64,000 nt of DNA from Mycobacterium sp. D16Q13 (lineage in GTDB: Bacteria > Actinomycetota > Actinomycetes > Mycobacteriales > Mycobacteriaceae): contig NZ_MAEW01000022.1 in assembly GCF_002013375.1 (NCBI RefSeq), positions 22,437-86,436 on the forward strand, read 5' to 3'. A program made the position numbers and the translations under genes. The notes beneath the pieces are model-generated. The model saw nothing but the letters and a program-made list of their open reading frames with translations. It searched no databases and had not been told where the DNA came from. Shown here piece by piece: positions 1 to 8,594 of this stretch; position 1 is the stretch's first letter; every line of letters starts with the position of its first letter.

Positions 1-773
1 TCAAGGACTTCCTCGCCAAGATGGTGTTCTGGGCGAAGGTGGAGGTCTCGTCGTCCGATCTGAAGGTCTTCACCCTGCTGGGACCGGACAGCGTCAACCT
101 CGCCGGAAAGCTGGGGATCGCAACGCTCCCTGAACTCGACCGCGCGGTCGCCCTGCCCGGCGGCGGCCTCATCAGGCGTATGCCGTGGCCGCTCCCCGAT
201 GCGACGTTCGACCTCCTGGTTCCCCCGGGACACGACCTGGCAGACCGGCTGGGGGTACGCCCCGCCGGTCTCTGGGCATTCGAGGCACTCCGGATCGCGG
301 CCGCGCGCCCACGGCTGACCCTGGATACCGACGAGCGGACCATCCCGCATGAGGTGGCATGGATCGCGGTCGACGACGATCCCCGGGCGGTGCACCTGGA
401 AAAGGGCTGCTACCGCGGACAGGAGACGGTGGCCCGGGTACACAATCTGGGCAAGCCACCGCGGGTGCTGGTGTTGCTACATCTCGATGGCTCTGCCGAT
501 CGGCCGTCCACGGGCGACGAGGTGGCGGCGGGCGGCCGTTCCATCGGCCGGGTGGGCTCGGTGGTCGACCATGTTGACCTGGGCCCGATAGCCCTGGCCC
601 TACTCAAACGCTCGGTCGTCGACGCCCTCGCACACGGCGATACGACGCCCCTCACAGCAGGGCCGTCACCAGCCGCTATCGACCTCGATCTACTGCCCGA
701 CCTGCAGGGTGAGCAGCGTGGACGCGAGGCGATCAACCGTCTGCGACAAGGGCCCGGTCAACCGGGTGGTTAG
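1..773 (+). CDS. ygfZ: YgfZ/GcvT folate-binding protein (5'-truncated by window edge)
   Basis: The reading frame is open from the first base, so the N-terminal part (probably about 110 residues, judging by family length) lies outside the window. The visible 256 or so residues carry the YgfZ signature KGCYRGQETVARV near the middle (around bases 402-441), followed by a beta-barrel-like C-terminal region. YgfZ proteins are tetrahydrofolate-binding relatives of the glycine cleavage T protein that help assemble or repair Fe-S enzymes in the cytoplasm. It runs the same way as the small DUF3073 gene 115 bases downstream. The family is clear from the motif; no partner protein is visible here. Confidence 0.88.
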   Translation, partial: KDFLAKMVFWAKVEVSSSDLKVFTLLGPDSVNLAGKLGIATLPELDRAVALPGGGLIRRMPWPLPDATFDLLVPPGHDLADRLGVRPAGLWAFEALRIAAARPRLTLDTDERTIPHEVAWIAVDDDPRAVHLEKGCYRGQETVARVHNLGKPPRVLVLLHLDGSADRPSTGDEVAAGGRSIGRVGSVVDHVDLGPIALALLKRSVVDALAHGDTTPLTAGPSPAAIDLDLLPDLQGEQRGREAINRLRQGPGQPGG

Positions 774-837
774 GGCGTGCAGCAGTTGGTGGATCGGCAC
801 GCTAAACTATCGTCAGGATCGATAAAAACACTCCACC

Positions 838-864
838 GGAGCCGCCCTGAAATTGGGCCGCTCC
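838..864 (+). other. Hairpin in the leader of the DUF3073 gene
   Basis: Arms 838-847 (GGAGCCGCCC) and 855-864 (GGGCCGCTCC) pair at 9 of 10 positions around a 7-base loop. A short G-run/C-run pair (877-881 and 884-888) follows directly before the start codon and overlaps the ribosome binding site. The hairpin could be a 5' UTR structure or a terminator after ygfZ; there is no T-tract, so which is undecided. Confidence 0.4.
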
Positions 865-888
865 GCTATTGCGCGAGGGGGTTCCCCC

Positions 889-1068
889 ATGGGCCGCGGC
901 CGGGCAAAGGCAAAGCAGACCAAGGTTGCTCGCGAGCTGAAATACAGCTCTCCTAACACGGATCTCGAGCAGCTCCGCCGTGAACTCTCCGGCGCTCCGT
1001 CATCTCAGCCGGATGACGACCGCACCAGCGACCGCTGGACCGAAGACGAGGACGCCTGGCGCCGCTGA
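889..1068 (+). CDS. DUF3073 family small basic/acidic protein
   Basis: This is a 59-residue protein with a very basic N-terminus (GRGRAKAKQTKVARELKYSS) and an acidic, tryptophan-containing C-terminus ending DAWRR, the typical layout of the actinobacterial DUF3073 family. I chose the ATG at 889 rather than an in-frame ATG at 853, because the family begins MGRGRAKAK and a GAGGGG ribosome binding site lies just upstream. Its function is unknown; the charge pattern suggests nucleic acid or ribosome binding, which is inference. It converges on purM with 25 bases between the stop codons. As recalled, the same neighbour of purM exists in M. tuberculosis (Rv0810c). Confidence 0.85.
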   Translation: MGRGRAKAKQTKVARELKYSSPNTDLEQLRRELSGAPSSQPDDDRTSDRWTEDEDAWRR

Positions 1069-1093
1069 CAGCGACCAGGCACAGCACCTCTCC

Positions 1094-2173
1094 CTAGAAT
1101 CTTGGGTGCTGGCCCACCAGCACGGCATTCTCGCTGCCCGAATCCTTGGCTGACTTCTTGATGGCGCCAAGGGTCCAGCAGTCGATGTGCCGTGCGGTCA
1201 GGACCGCGAGCGCCCTGTCGACATCTTCGGGTGCGACGACGGCGACCATGCCGACTCCCATGTTGAAGGTCTTTTCCATCTCGGCACGCTCGATGCGGCC
1301 GCGCTGGGCGATCATCGCGAAGATCGGGCCGGGGGTCCAACTACCGCGGTCCAGCTCGGCGACCAATCCATCGGGGATCACGCGGGCGAGGTTGCCTGCG
1401 AGGCCTCCACCGGTGACGTGGCAGAAGGTCCGCACCTCGGTCTCGGCGGCCAGCGCCAGACAGTCCTTGGCGTAGATGCGCGTGGGCTCGAGGAGCTCCT
1501 CACCAAGAGTGCGACCGAACTCCTCGACCTGTCCGAACAGGTCCATCCGGTCGATTTCCAGCAGCACATGCCGCGCCAGCGAGTATCCGTTGGAATGCAG
1601 CCCCGAGGACCTCATCGCGATCACGACATCGCCCGGGCGCACCCGGTCCGGTCCTAGTACCCGATCTGCTTCCACGATGCCGACACCCGTGGCGGACAGG
1701 TCGAAGTCATCGGGAGCCATCAGACCCGGATGTTCTGCGGTCTCGCCGCCGAGCAGCGCGCAGCCCGCGATGGCACAACCCTCGGCGATGCCGGCGACCA
1801 GCTCACTGACGCGCTCGGGCACCACCTTGCCGACGGCAATGTAGTCCTGCAGGAAGAGCGGCTCGGCGCCGCACACGACCAGGTCGTCGACGACCATGGC
1901 CACCAGATCGAGGCCCACGGTGTCGCGTTTGTCCATGGCCTGCGCCACGGCGATCTTGGTGCCCACGCCGTCGGTGGAGGCCGCGAGCACCGGCTCGCGG
2001 TATCCGCCCTTGAGGGCGAACAGCCCGGCGAAGCCGCCGATACCGCCCAACACCTCGGGGCGATGCGTCTTGGCGACGGATTTCTTGAACAGCTCGACCG
2101 CCCGGTCGCCGGCTTCGATATCCACCCCGGCCGCGGCGTACGAGTTACTGGGTTTGTCGGCTCGCTCGCTCAT
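1094..2173 (-). CDS. purM: Phosphoribosylformylglycinamidine cyclo-ligase (AIR synthetase)
   Basis: PurM closes the imidazole ring in step 5 of de novo purine synthesis: it converts FGAM and ATP to AIR in the cytoplasm. The 359-residue protein starts MSERADKPSNSYAAAGVDIE at an ATG (2173) and contains the DGVGTK nucleotide-binding signature near residue 70 and the GGETAEHPG motif near residue 150, both standard for PurM; its length is normal. Longer in-frame openings upstream lack family similarity. The 49-base gap to the upstream gene on the same strand suggests it may have its own promoter or be read through. In M. tuberculosis purM directly follows purF; here the two are about 14.6 kb apart. 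Confidence 0.97.
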   Translation of the reverse strand: MSERADKPSNSYAAAGVDIEAGDRAVELFKKSVAKTHRPEVLGGIGGFAGLFALKGGYREPVLAASTDGVGTKIAVAQAMDKRDTVGLDLVAMVVDDLVVCGAEPLFLQDYIAVGKVVPERVSELVAGIAEGCAIAGCALLGGETAEHPGLMAPDDFDLSATGVGIVEADRVLGPDRVRPGDVVIAMRSSGLHSNGYSLARHVLLEIDRMDLFGQVEEFGRTLGEELLEPTRIYAKDCLALAAETEVRTFCHVTGGGLAGNLARVIPDGLVAELDRGSWTPGPIFAMIAQRGRIERAEMEKTFNMGVGMVAVVAPEDVDRALAVLTARHIDCWTLGAIKKSAKDSGSENAVLVGQHPRF

Positions 2174-2222
2174 AACGGGCCTTAGGCTACCCGTCCCGGC
2201 TGGCAGCGGTGTCCGCACAGCC

Positions 2223-3296
2223 CTACTTGAACCGCCCCGCGAATCCGCGCAGTGGCAGGTCGGCCGAGGTGAGGATGCCCGGCGGGGCATCGATGACGCT
2301 CCGGATGGCATTGAGCGCGGGCAGACCCGTGACGGTCATCCCGACGGACGCGAAGGCGGCGGGGTCGGAGAAGTCGGTGCCGGGCCTGGGAATGACCATG
2401 TGCTTGCTGTAGACACAGGGATCGCCCTGGATTTTCGTGATGTAGCAGCCCTTGACGTTCCAGTGCGGCTGAGTCTTCGGGGTCATCTGCCATTCAACAT
2501 GCACCTCCACCTTGGGTACCCCATCGACGATCCCTTGGTACTTCAGATAGTTGGCGCCCAGGGAGCCCTTGGGCAACCGGTACCACCCGAGGTCGATGTC
2601 CTCGGTACAGGCCCCCAGCTCATAGGAGAACGTGACGTCGTCGAGTTCCAGGCCGAAGCAGTCGGCCATCAGATACACCCCGTCGGCGAAGACACGGGTG
2701 CCCTTCTCCAGGAGCGCCGGGATCTCCGGGTCCGCTACGGGGCGCCCGTATCCGACCATCTCCCAGGAGTCCACCGAATGGTGGCAGGACACATCCACCG
2801 ATTCGATGACGGTCACGTTCTCGATCTCGGCGACGTCGCAGGAGTGGACGACGCCCAGGATCTGCGTCAGACCCGGATTCATCCCGGTGCCGTAAAAGGT
2901 GGATCCACCCCGTTCACACGCGGCCTGCAAGACCTCAGTGGTGGGTCGGCCCGAGGGATGCGGGTGGTTCTGGTTGCGATGGTGCCCCGTGATCCAGTCG
3001 GCGGTGGTCACGATGTCGATGCCCGCCTCGAGCACCTTCACGTAGAGATCTTCGTCGGGGAACACACCGTGGAAGGTCAGCACATCAGGCTTGGCGGCGA
3101 TGATCTCCTCGACAGTGCCGGTGGCGATAACTCCGTTGGGTTCCAGCCCCACGAGCTCGCCGGCGTCCCGGCCGATCTTTTCTCTTGAGTAGCAATGTAA
3201 TCCGGCCAACTCCAGATCGGGATGCTGGGCGATACGCTTGATCATCTCGGTGCCGACATTTCCGGTCGCCACCTGAAAAACCCTGATTCCACTCAT
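2223..3296 (-). CDS. Dihydrodipicolinate reductase-like NAD(P)-binding dehydrogenase
   Basis: The 357-residue protein begins MSGIRVFQVATGNVGTEMIK, a Rossmann nucleotide-binding start like that of DapB-type reductases. The rest matches the larger actinobacterial group annotated as DapB N-terminal-domain proteins rather than biosynthetic DapB, which is about 245 residues. The start ATG at 3296 overlaps the stop of the upstream Rieske gene by 4 bases (ATGA), so the two are translationally coupled and probably act in one pathway. A role as an NAD(P)-dependent dehydrogenase in a catabolic route is inferred; the substrate cannot be read from the sequence. Confidence 0.75.
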   Translation of the reverse strand: MSGIRVFQVATGNVGTEMIKRIAQHPDLELAGLHCYSREKIGRDAGELVGLEPNGVIATGTVEEIIAAKPDVLTFHGVFPDEDLYVKVLEAGIDIVTTADWITGHHRNQNHPHPSGRPTTEVLQAACERGGSTFYGTGMNPGLTQILGVVHSCDVAEIENVTVIESVDVSCHHSVDSWEMVGYGRPVADPEIPALLEKGTRVFADGVYLMADCFGLELDDVTFSYELGACTEDIDLGWYRLPKGSLGANYLKYQGIVDGVPKVEVHVEWQMTPKTQPHWNVKGCYITKIQGDPCVYSKHMVIPRPGTDFSDPAAFASVGMTVTGLPALNAIRSVIDAPPGILTSADLPLRGFAGRFK

Positions 3297-4300
3297 GCTC
3301 GGACTTCCTCCGGATAGAACTGGGTCGCCCATTTCCGTAGGGCGATAAAGCCTTCGTATTCGGCCCGCACCAGGGCGGGCGGGTCTGAGTACCGCTGGTG
3401 CGACCAGATGTGGATGTCGGCGAGGAACTGGTCGATAATGGCCTGCGCGAAGGTCTTTGCGGTCTGGGATGGCTCATTGGTCTCGCCAGGGCCGTCCCCC
3501 GGTGGTCGTCCGATGAAGACGGTGAATCGGACATCGCAGGTCTGGTCGTCGACCGGGGTCACCGCGGACACGGTGCGGTTGTCGATCATCCCCCAGCTCT
3601 TGGTGACGGCAACTCCTAAGCCGCCGTTGATGGCCTGCACTCCGCTCCTCATATCCTCAGCCGACATGCCCGGTATCTCGTCGAAGGCAATGGTGAAATC
3701 GACATAGGAGATGGGCTCCTCGAACTCCTGCCGGGTGAACGTCGGGATGAACGGCGTTTTATGCACGTACTTGAAATGCGCGAAATCGACCCCATTTTCG
3801 AGCACATACTGCGGATGCAGTTGCAGCCGTTCCCGATACAGGGTGCTGTACGGATATCCCGGGTAGTAATCCTGGGCGCTGCTGCCATCTGCGAATCCGG
3901 TAAAGACGTCCGGGACATCGAAGTACGGCTCGCGGCCATCGACGTCATGCCAGATGTAGACCGCCTCATTGCGTTCCACTACCGGATAACTTCGAATACG
4001 CCGCAATGGATTTGGACGCTTCTCGTAGGGGATGCACACGTTCTTGCCCTCACGGTTCCATTCCCAGCCATGGAAGGGGCAGACGATGCGATCGCCCTCA
4101 ACGTGCCCGCCGTGCCCGAGGTGCGCACCGAGATGCTCGCAGTAGGCATCCATGACGGCGAGCTCACCCGACTGCGCGCGCCAGGCCACCATCTCACACC
4201 CGAAGTAGGTCATCCGATGCACAGCGCCGACCGCGATCTCCGCGGACCAGGCAACCTGGAACCACCCCGTGGGCTTCATCGACAACGGCGGCTTCGGCAT
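3293..4300 (-). CDS. Rieske [2Fe-2S] non-heme iron oxygenase, terminal component
   Basis: This 335-residue protein has a Rieske cluster motif C54-x-H56 ... C74-x2-H77 (YCEH and CPFH). It also has the mononuclear iron site N169-x2-D172-x2-H175-x4-H180 (NGVDFAHFKYVH) of ring-hydroxylating oxygenases. The ATG at 4300 is preceded by an excellent ribosome binding site (TAAGGAGG) at good spacing. The family includes the steroid hydroxylase KshA, but KshA is longer and the substrate here is unknown. No ferredoxin reductase is encoded nearby, so electrons must come from elsewhere. It is divergent from a TetR/amidase pair 90 bases away, which suggests control by that TetR protein. Confidence 0.85.
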   Translation of the reverse strand: MPKPPLSMKPTGWFQVAWSAEIAVGAVHRMTYFGCEMVAWRAQSGELAVMDAYCEHLGAHLGHGGHVEGDRIVCPFHGWEWNREGKNVCIPYEKRPNPLRRIRSYPVVERNEAVYIWHDVDGREPYFDVPDVFTGFADGSSAQDYYPGYPYSTLYRERLQLHPQYVLENGVDFAHFKYVHKTPFIPTFTRQEFEEPISYVDFTIAFDEIPGMSAEDMRSGVQAINGGLGVAVTKSWGMIDNRTVSAVTPVDDQTCDVRFTVFIGRPPGDGPGETNEPSQTAKTFAQAIIDQFLADIHIWSHQRYSDPPALVRAEYEGFIALRKWATQFYPEEVRA

Positions 4301-4390
4301 CGGAACCTCCTTACGCGGTGACAGTAATCCAATCCATCGACTTTTCACAGATACTTCTATGACAAATCTTGGACCGCTAACATCACTGAA

Positions 4391-5014
4391 ATGAGCGAAG
4401 TGGTGGCCACCGGACGACGAGCTAATCGTCGCGGCCTGGCGACCCGCGAGAGCATGCTCGACGCTGCGCTGCGCGTGCTTGCCTCGGGCGATCCGGCGGC
4501 GGTGTCGGCGAATAAAATCGCCAAGGAATGCGGCGCTACCTGGGGAGCGGTCAAGTACCAGTTCGGTGATATCGACGGACTGTGGGCCGCGGTCCTGCAG
4601 CGCACCGCCGAGCGCCGGGGCGAGCAGCCCTGGCGGTCCGATCCGGAGGGCCCACTGGATCGCCGGGTCAGCGCAATCGTCGAGACCCTCTATCGGGGTT
4701 TGACCGCACCGGACTCCCGCGCCATCGAGAACCTGCGCCGCGCACTGCCCCACGAATCCGCCGAGCTGGAACGGCTATACCCCCACACCGCCGCCGAGCT
4801 GGCGTCATGGAAGCATCGTTGGGCGCGAGCGTGCCAGCAGGCGTTCGAAGGCCTGGATGTGGATCCAGTCCGGGTGCGCGAGGTGGCGGCCTTCATTCCG
4901 GGTGCCATGCGTGGGCTTGTGTCGGAAAAGCAGCTGGGAACCTATTCGGATCTGGAGGAGGCCCGTCGAGGGCTCACCAACGCGATCGTCGCCTATCTAG
5001 GAGGAATTAAGTGA
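4391..5014 (+). CDS. TetR-family transcriptional regulator
   Basis: The 207-residue protein has a TetR N-terminal DNA-binding domain: MLDAALRVLAS helix followed by the helix-turn-helix around VSANKIAKECGATWGAVKYQF (residues about 37-57). A divergent C-terminal ligand domain follows. It sits head-to-head with the Rieske oxygenase/dehydrogenase pair and overlaps the amidase start by 4 bases, so it is the likely local regulator of both arms. I saw no convincing palindrome in the 90-base divergent region. The ATG at 4391 is the first sensible start and the length is usual for the family. Confidence 0.88.
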   Translation: MSEVVATGRRANRRGLATRESMLDAALRVLASGDPAAVSANKIAKECGATWGAVKYQFGDIDGLWAAVLQRTAERRGEQPWRSDPEGPLDRRVSAIVETLYRGLTAPDSRAIENLRRALPHESAELERLYPHTAAELASWKHRWARACQQAFEGLDVDPVRVREVAAFIPGAMRGLVSEKQLGTYSDLEEARRGLTNAIVAYLGGIK

Positions 5015-6435
5015 CGCGCACGCACGTCGTTTCGGCATTCACCGAGGACGCTCTCGGCGACCTGGATGCCACCGGGGTGGCCGAGCGCATTGCCTCCGGC
5101 GAGGTCACCGCGGCCGAATGCGCCGAGGCCGCTATCGTCCGCTTGGAACGGGTCAATCCGGCGCTCAATGCGGTGGAGTTCAAGGACTTTCCGCGGGCGC
5201 GGGAGCGGGCAGAGGCAGCCGAGGCCGGTGCCGGGACGTTCATTGCCTTTCGGGGCGTACCCACCGCGACAAAGTGCAATATCCACGTGGCGGGAATGCC
5301 GCTGACAGAAGGCTCAGCGGCGATCGCACCGACGCTGCAGACTGTCGACGGGCCATTCACCCAACAGTTTCTCAGCACCGGTGTCGTGCCCATCGCCTCG
5401 ACGACCATGCCGGAATACGGCTGGTCCGCCAGCACGGAACGTTCGGGGGGCTCGGTCACCCGCAATCCGTGGCACACGGACTTCTCCGCCGGTGGGTCCT
5501 CAGGTGGCTCGGCGGCCCTGGTGGCGGCCGGCGTGGTGCCCATCGCACACGGTAACGACGGCGGCGGCTCCATCCGGATTCCGGCAGCGGTCTGCGGACT
5601 AGTTGGCCTCAAGCCCAGTCGCGGAAGACTTTTGGGCGATCCATCAAGCAGCTCGGCGCCCGTGAAGATCGTCGCCGACGGGGTGCTGGTGCGCAGCGTG
5701 CGGGACTGCGCGCGGTTCTTCGAAGCGGCCGAACTGCATTACCGCAATCCGAAGCTGCCGCCGATCGGCCGCGTGGACCGCCCGGTGCAGCGCCGGCTGC
5801 GCATCGGTCTGTGTATGGATTCCCCTTTCACTCCGGCCACGGATACCGCGACCCGGCAAGCGGTGAATTCCGCCGCGGAAATGCTTGAATCCCTTGGCCA
5901 CACCGTCGAGCCATATACGCCCGCCGTGCTGCCCTCGTTCAAGACCGACTTCGAGGACTACTGGTCCTTCTTGGCGTTCGCCGTCGCGAAGGGCGGCTCC
6001 CGGCTGTTCGACGGATTCGACGGCTCCCGGCTGGACCCGCTGACGCTCGGACTCAGCCGCAGGTTCGTTAGGCGGTCGTATCGCACGCCGCTGTTCCTGG
6101 CCCGGCTGGCCGCCTCCGCCCGGGTATACGAACGCGGATTCAACTCCGGTATCGATGCCGTGCTCACTCCGGTGCTCACCCACACCACCCCGCGCATCGG
6201 GTACCTCACCCCGGATCAGGATCCCGAGGTGCTGCTGGACAAACTCGGCTCATATGTGGGGTTCACGCCGATGCACAACGCTTCCGGCGCACCGGCGATA
6301 TCGCTTCCACTCGGCCAGGATCCGGACGGCCTACCCATTGGGGTGATGTTCAGTGGCCGCCGGGGCAGCGAGCGAACATTGCTTGAGCTGGCACTGGAAG
6401 TCGAGGAGGCGCGACCCTTCTCGATTCTGGGCTAA
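5011..6435 (+). CDS. Amidase-signature (AS) family amidohydrolase
   Basis: The 474-residue enzyme shows the amidase-signature catalytic Ser-cisSer-Lys arrangement: Lys88 (TKCNIHVAG), the GGSSGGS stretch at 161-167 and the nucleophile Ser187 in GNDGGGSIRIP. Such enzymes hydrolyse carboxamides or cyclic amides to acid plus amine. The GTG start (5011) overlaps the TetR stop as GTGA and has a GGAGG site 7 bases upstream. Grouped with the divergent oxygenase and dehydrogenase, it may feed an amide-derived substrate into an oxidative pathway; this is inference. The specific substrate is not recognisable. Confidence 0.88.
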   Translation: MTRTHVVSAFTEDALGDLDATGVAERIASGEVTAAECAEAAIVRLERVNPALNAVEFKDFPRARERAEAAEAGAGTFIAFRGVPTATKCNIHVAGMPLTEGSAAIAPTLQTVDGPFTQQFLSTGVVPIASTTMPEYGWSASTERSGGSVTRNPWHTDFSAGGSSGGSAALVAAGVVPIAHGNDGGGSIRIPAAVCGLVGLKPSRGRLLGDPSSSSAPVKIVADGVLVRSVRDCARFFEAAELHYRNPKLPPIGRVDRPVQRRLRIGLCMDSPFTPATDTATRQAVNSAAEMLESLGHTVEPYTPAVLPSFKTDFEDYWSFLAFAVAKGGSRLFDGFDGSRLDPLTLGLSRRFVRRSYRTPLFLARLAASARVYERGFNSGIDAVLTPVLTHTTPRIGYLTPDQDPEVLLDKLGSYVGFTPMHNASGAPAISLPLGQDPDGLPIGVMFSGRRGSERTLLELALEVEEARPFSILG

Positions 6436-6554
6436 TCGCCCACCCGGCCACATCCAACCCCCCAGCCGTGACACCAGTCACAAATTGTCAGTGTTGCAAC
6501 AGAATTGGGACGCTCGACATGCGAGCTACCGGCTGAGCACCTACCGTTTGATTC

Positions 6555-8594
6555 ATGCCGACGGCATCGCACCGAGCGAGCGGTATCTTCCGGAATCCCC
6601 TTTCACAACACCCACGCGCAGATGGGCTGCGGGTCCTGCTGGCCACGGCCCTCGTCGCATCATTGGTTCTCACGGACGGGGCGCCCGCCGCCCTCCACGC
6701 GACCCCGGCCATTGCGTTGTCCGCTCCGATGACGCTGACGGTGGAGTCCGGGTTCATTTCCCTGGCCTCCAGCTCGACACCACTCGGCCCGGAGCGTGGC
6801 GCCTCCGATTCCTCACCTACCTTGACCATCACCAGGCGGGCCACCGTCTCGCTGAATCCGGGCGCGAACGGCCAAGGACTCGACGCGGTGATCACGTCCC
6901 AATCACTGACTCCCCCTTCCGCCGCCGACACCCCCACGCCGGGGAGCATCCCGGTGGTCCTGGTACATGGGACCGCCGAGAATCAGCAGTATTGGGATGC
7001 GATGAAGACGAGCCTCCACGACGCCGGGATGCAGGCGTTCACCTTCGAGTACGGCCAGACTGGATTCCAGGGCCTCGTCGGGTCGATCGGACAGAAGATC
7101 GGGCTGCGCGGCTTCGGTGATGTCGAGGTGTCCACACAGCAGCTCGCCGACGAAGTCGCGACAGTCTTGGACCACACCGGCGCCGGCAAGGTCGACCTCG
7201 TGGGCCATTCCCAGGGCGGCCTGCTGATCAAGAATTTCGTGGCGCAGGACAAATCCGACAGAGTGGCCAATGTCGTTCAGCTTGCTCCGTCAACCCACGG
7301 CACCACTTTCAGTGGCCTGGCGGACTTCGTTGGCCCTGTGGGCAATTCGATCGACATCAACGGCTGGAAACCGGTCAGGGACGCGATCTACGGGGCCGCC
7401 AGCACACTGGCCTGGCCGTCCCTGTCGCAACAAACCGTGGGCAGCCGCTTCCTGGAGAAGCTCGACAAGCTGCCGGACACCAAACCTGGCGTCGACTACC
7501 TGGTGGTGAGCACCAAGGACGATGTGGTGGCCACGCCCTACAAGTCTCAATTCATCACCGCGGCACCGGGTTCCACCGCAGTCAATATCGAAGCACACTC
7601 CCTGCCCGGCGTGCCGCGGGACGGTGTGGTCGACCACGGCCTGAACACCGAGAACGTCATCTCGGCGGTGACCAACTACCTCAAGTCCAGCCAGTCGGCG
7701 CCGCGCTCCGCCAACCAGGTAAAGGCCAATCCCGGCACCACTCTGACCAGGGACGGCGACATGACAACCGTGTCCGAGGGCGGCAAGCTCGTCGCGACTA
7801 TCGACGACCGGCCCGATGCAAAGCAGGACACCGCCAAGCAATCTCGCGAATCAAGCGGCAAGGCCGCTACCGGCACCACGGTCACCACGCCTTCGGGGGC
7901 CACCCTTGAGGTTGCGGGGCGCGATGTCACGCTGAAGCGCAACGGCCAATCGGTCTCCATCAGCGAAACTCACGGTGTGACGGTTGCCAATGGCCCGGCC
8001 GAACAGTCATCGGGTACCAAGAGCTCCCCGGAGCCGGATCACCGCGCCAAGGCCAACCGGGGCACCACCGCCACATCCGCCCCGGCGGGGGGTGAGACGA
8101 AAGTCAGCGAGTCGCCGGGCACGCCGGATGGCGACAAGAAGCCGTCAGCACATGAGTCCATGAGCGTCACGCCGAAAATCGGTATCGGCGCCAATGGGCT
8201 GGCAGGCCGTGGTGGGACAACGGCGGGAGGCAGACCCGCCGACCACCCGACCAGCAGCCCGGCAACCGATTCGGACTCGACGAAGTCGGCACAGTCAGCG
8301 AAGCCACCGACGGCGACCGAGAAGAACGGCACGGCCTCCACGAGCGCCGGGGCCGGAACGCACACCTCCGACGGTTCCCCGGCACGCCCCGGAGCGTCGA
8401 ATACCGTTGGTGGACAACATCATTCCGCATCCAAGGGCAGCGCCGGTGGATCCGGCCCGACAGCCTCACGATCGGGGGCCGGGACGGGTGACAGCAAGCC
8501 CGGACATTCGGACACCAGTTCCAGCTCGGGTACCGGTGACCACAAGAAGGCCACCACCGGAACGTCACACGAGCACGCCGCGGGCGACTCCTAG
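6555..8594 (+). CDS. Exported alpha/beta-hydrolase lipase with long Ser/Thr/Gly/Lys-rich tail
   Basis: This 679-residue protein has a basic, hydrophobic N-terminus (residues about 24-55) that looks like a signal sequence. A lipase domain follows with oxyanion motif VVLVHGTAEN (134-143), nucleophile Ser219 in GHSQGG, acid D322/323 and a histidine at 361 in VVDHG. From about residue 380 to the end it becomes low-complexity, rich in Ser, Thr, Gly, Lys, Pro and Ala, apart from a short ordered-looking stretch near 430-475. Bacterial class-I-like lipases usually end near residue 380, so the 300-residue tail is unusual. It probably acts outside the membrane on acylglycerols or esters. Its stop overlaps the convergent dppD stop by 4 bases. 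Confidence 0.82.
   Translation: MPTASHRASGIFRNPLSQHPRADGLRVLLATALVASLVLTDGAPAALHATPAIALSAPMTLTVESGFISLASSSTPLGPERGASDSSPTLTITRRATVSLNPGANGQGLDAVITSQSLTPPSAADTPTPGSIPVVLVHGTAENQQYWDAMKTSLHDAGMQAFTFEYGQTGFQGLVGSIGQKIGLRGFGDVEVSTQQLADEVATVLDHTGAGKVDLVGHSQGGLLIKNFVAQDKSDRVANVVQLAPSTHGTTFSGLADFVGPVGNSIDINGWKPVRDAIYGAASTLAWPSLSQQTVGSRFLEKLDKLPDTKPGVDYLVVSTKDDVVATPYKSQFITAAPGSTAVNIEAHSLPGVPRDGVVDHGLNTENVISAVTNYLKSSQSAPRSANQVKANPGTTLTRDGDMTTVSEGGKLVATIDDRPDAKQDTAKQSRESSGKAATGTTVTTPSGATLEVAGRDVTLKRNGQSVSISETHGVTVANGPAEQSSGTKSSPEPDHRAKANRGTTATSAPAGGETKVSESPGTPDGDKKPSAHESMSVTPKIGIGANGLAGRGGTTAGGRPADHPTSSPATDSDSTKSAQSAKPPTATEKNGTASTSAGAGTHTSDGSPARPGASNTVGGQHHSASKGSAGGSGPTASRSGAGTGDSKPGHSDTSSSSGTGDHKKATTGTSHEHAAGDS

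Noticed and set aside
1896..3188. A 430-codon plus-strand frame spanning purM and the dehydrogenase gene
   Set aside because: It crosses two real genes on the opposite strand and has no plausible start or motif.
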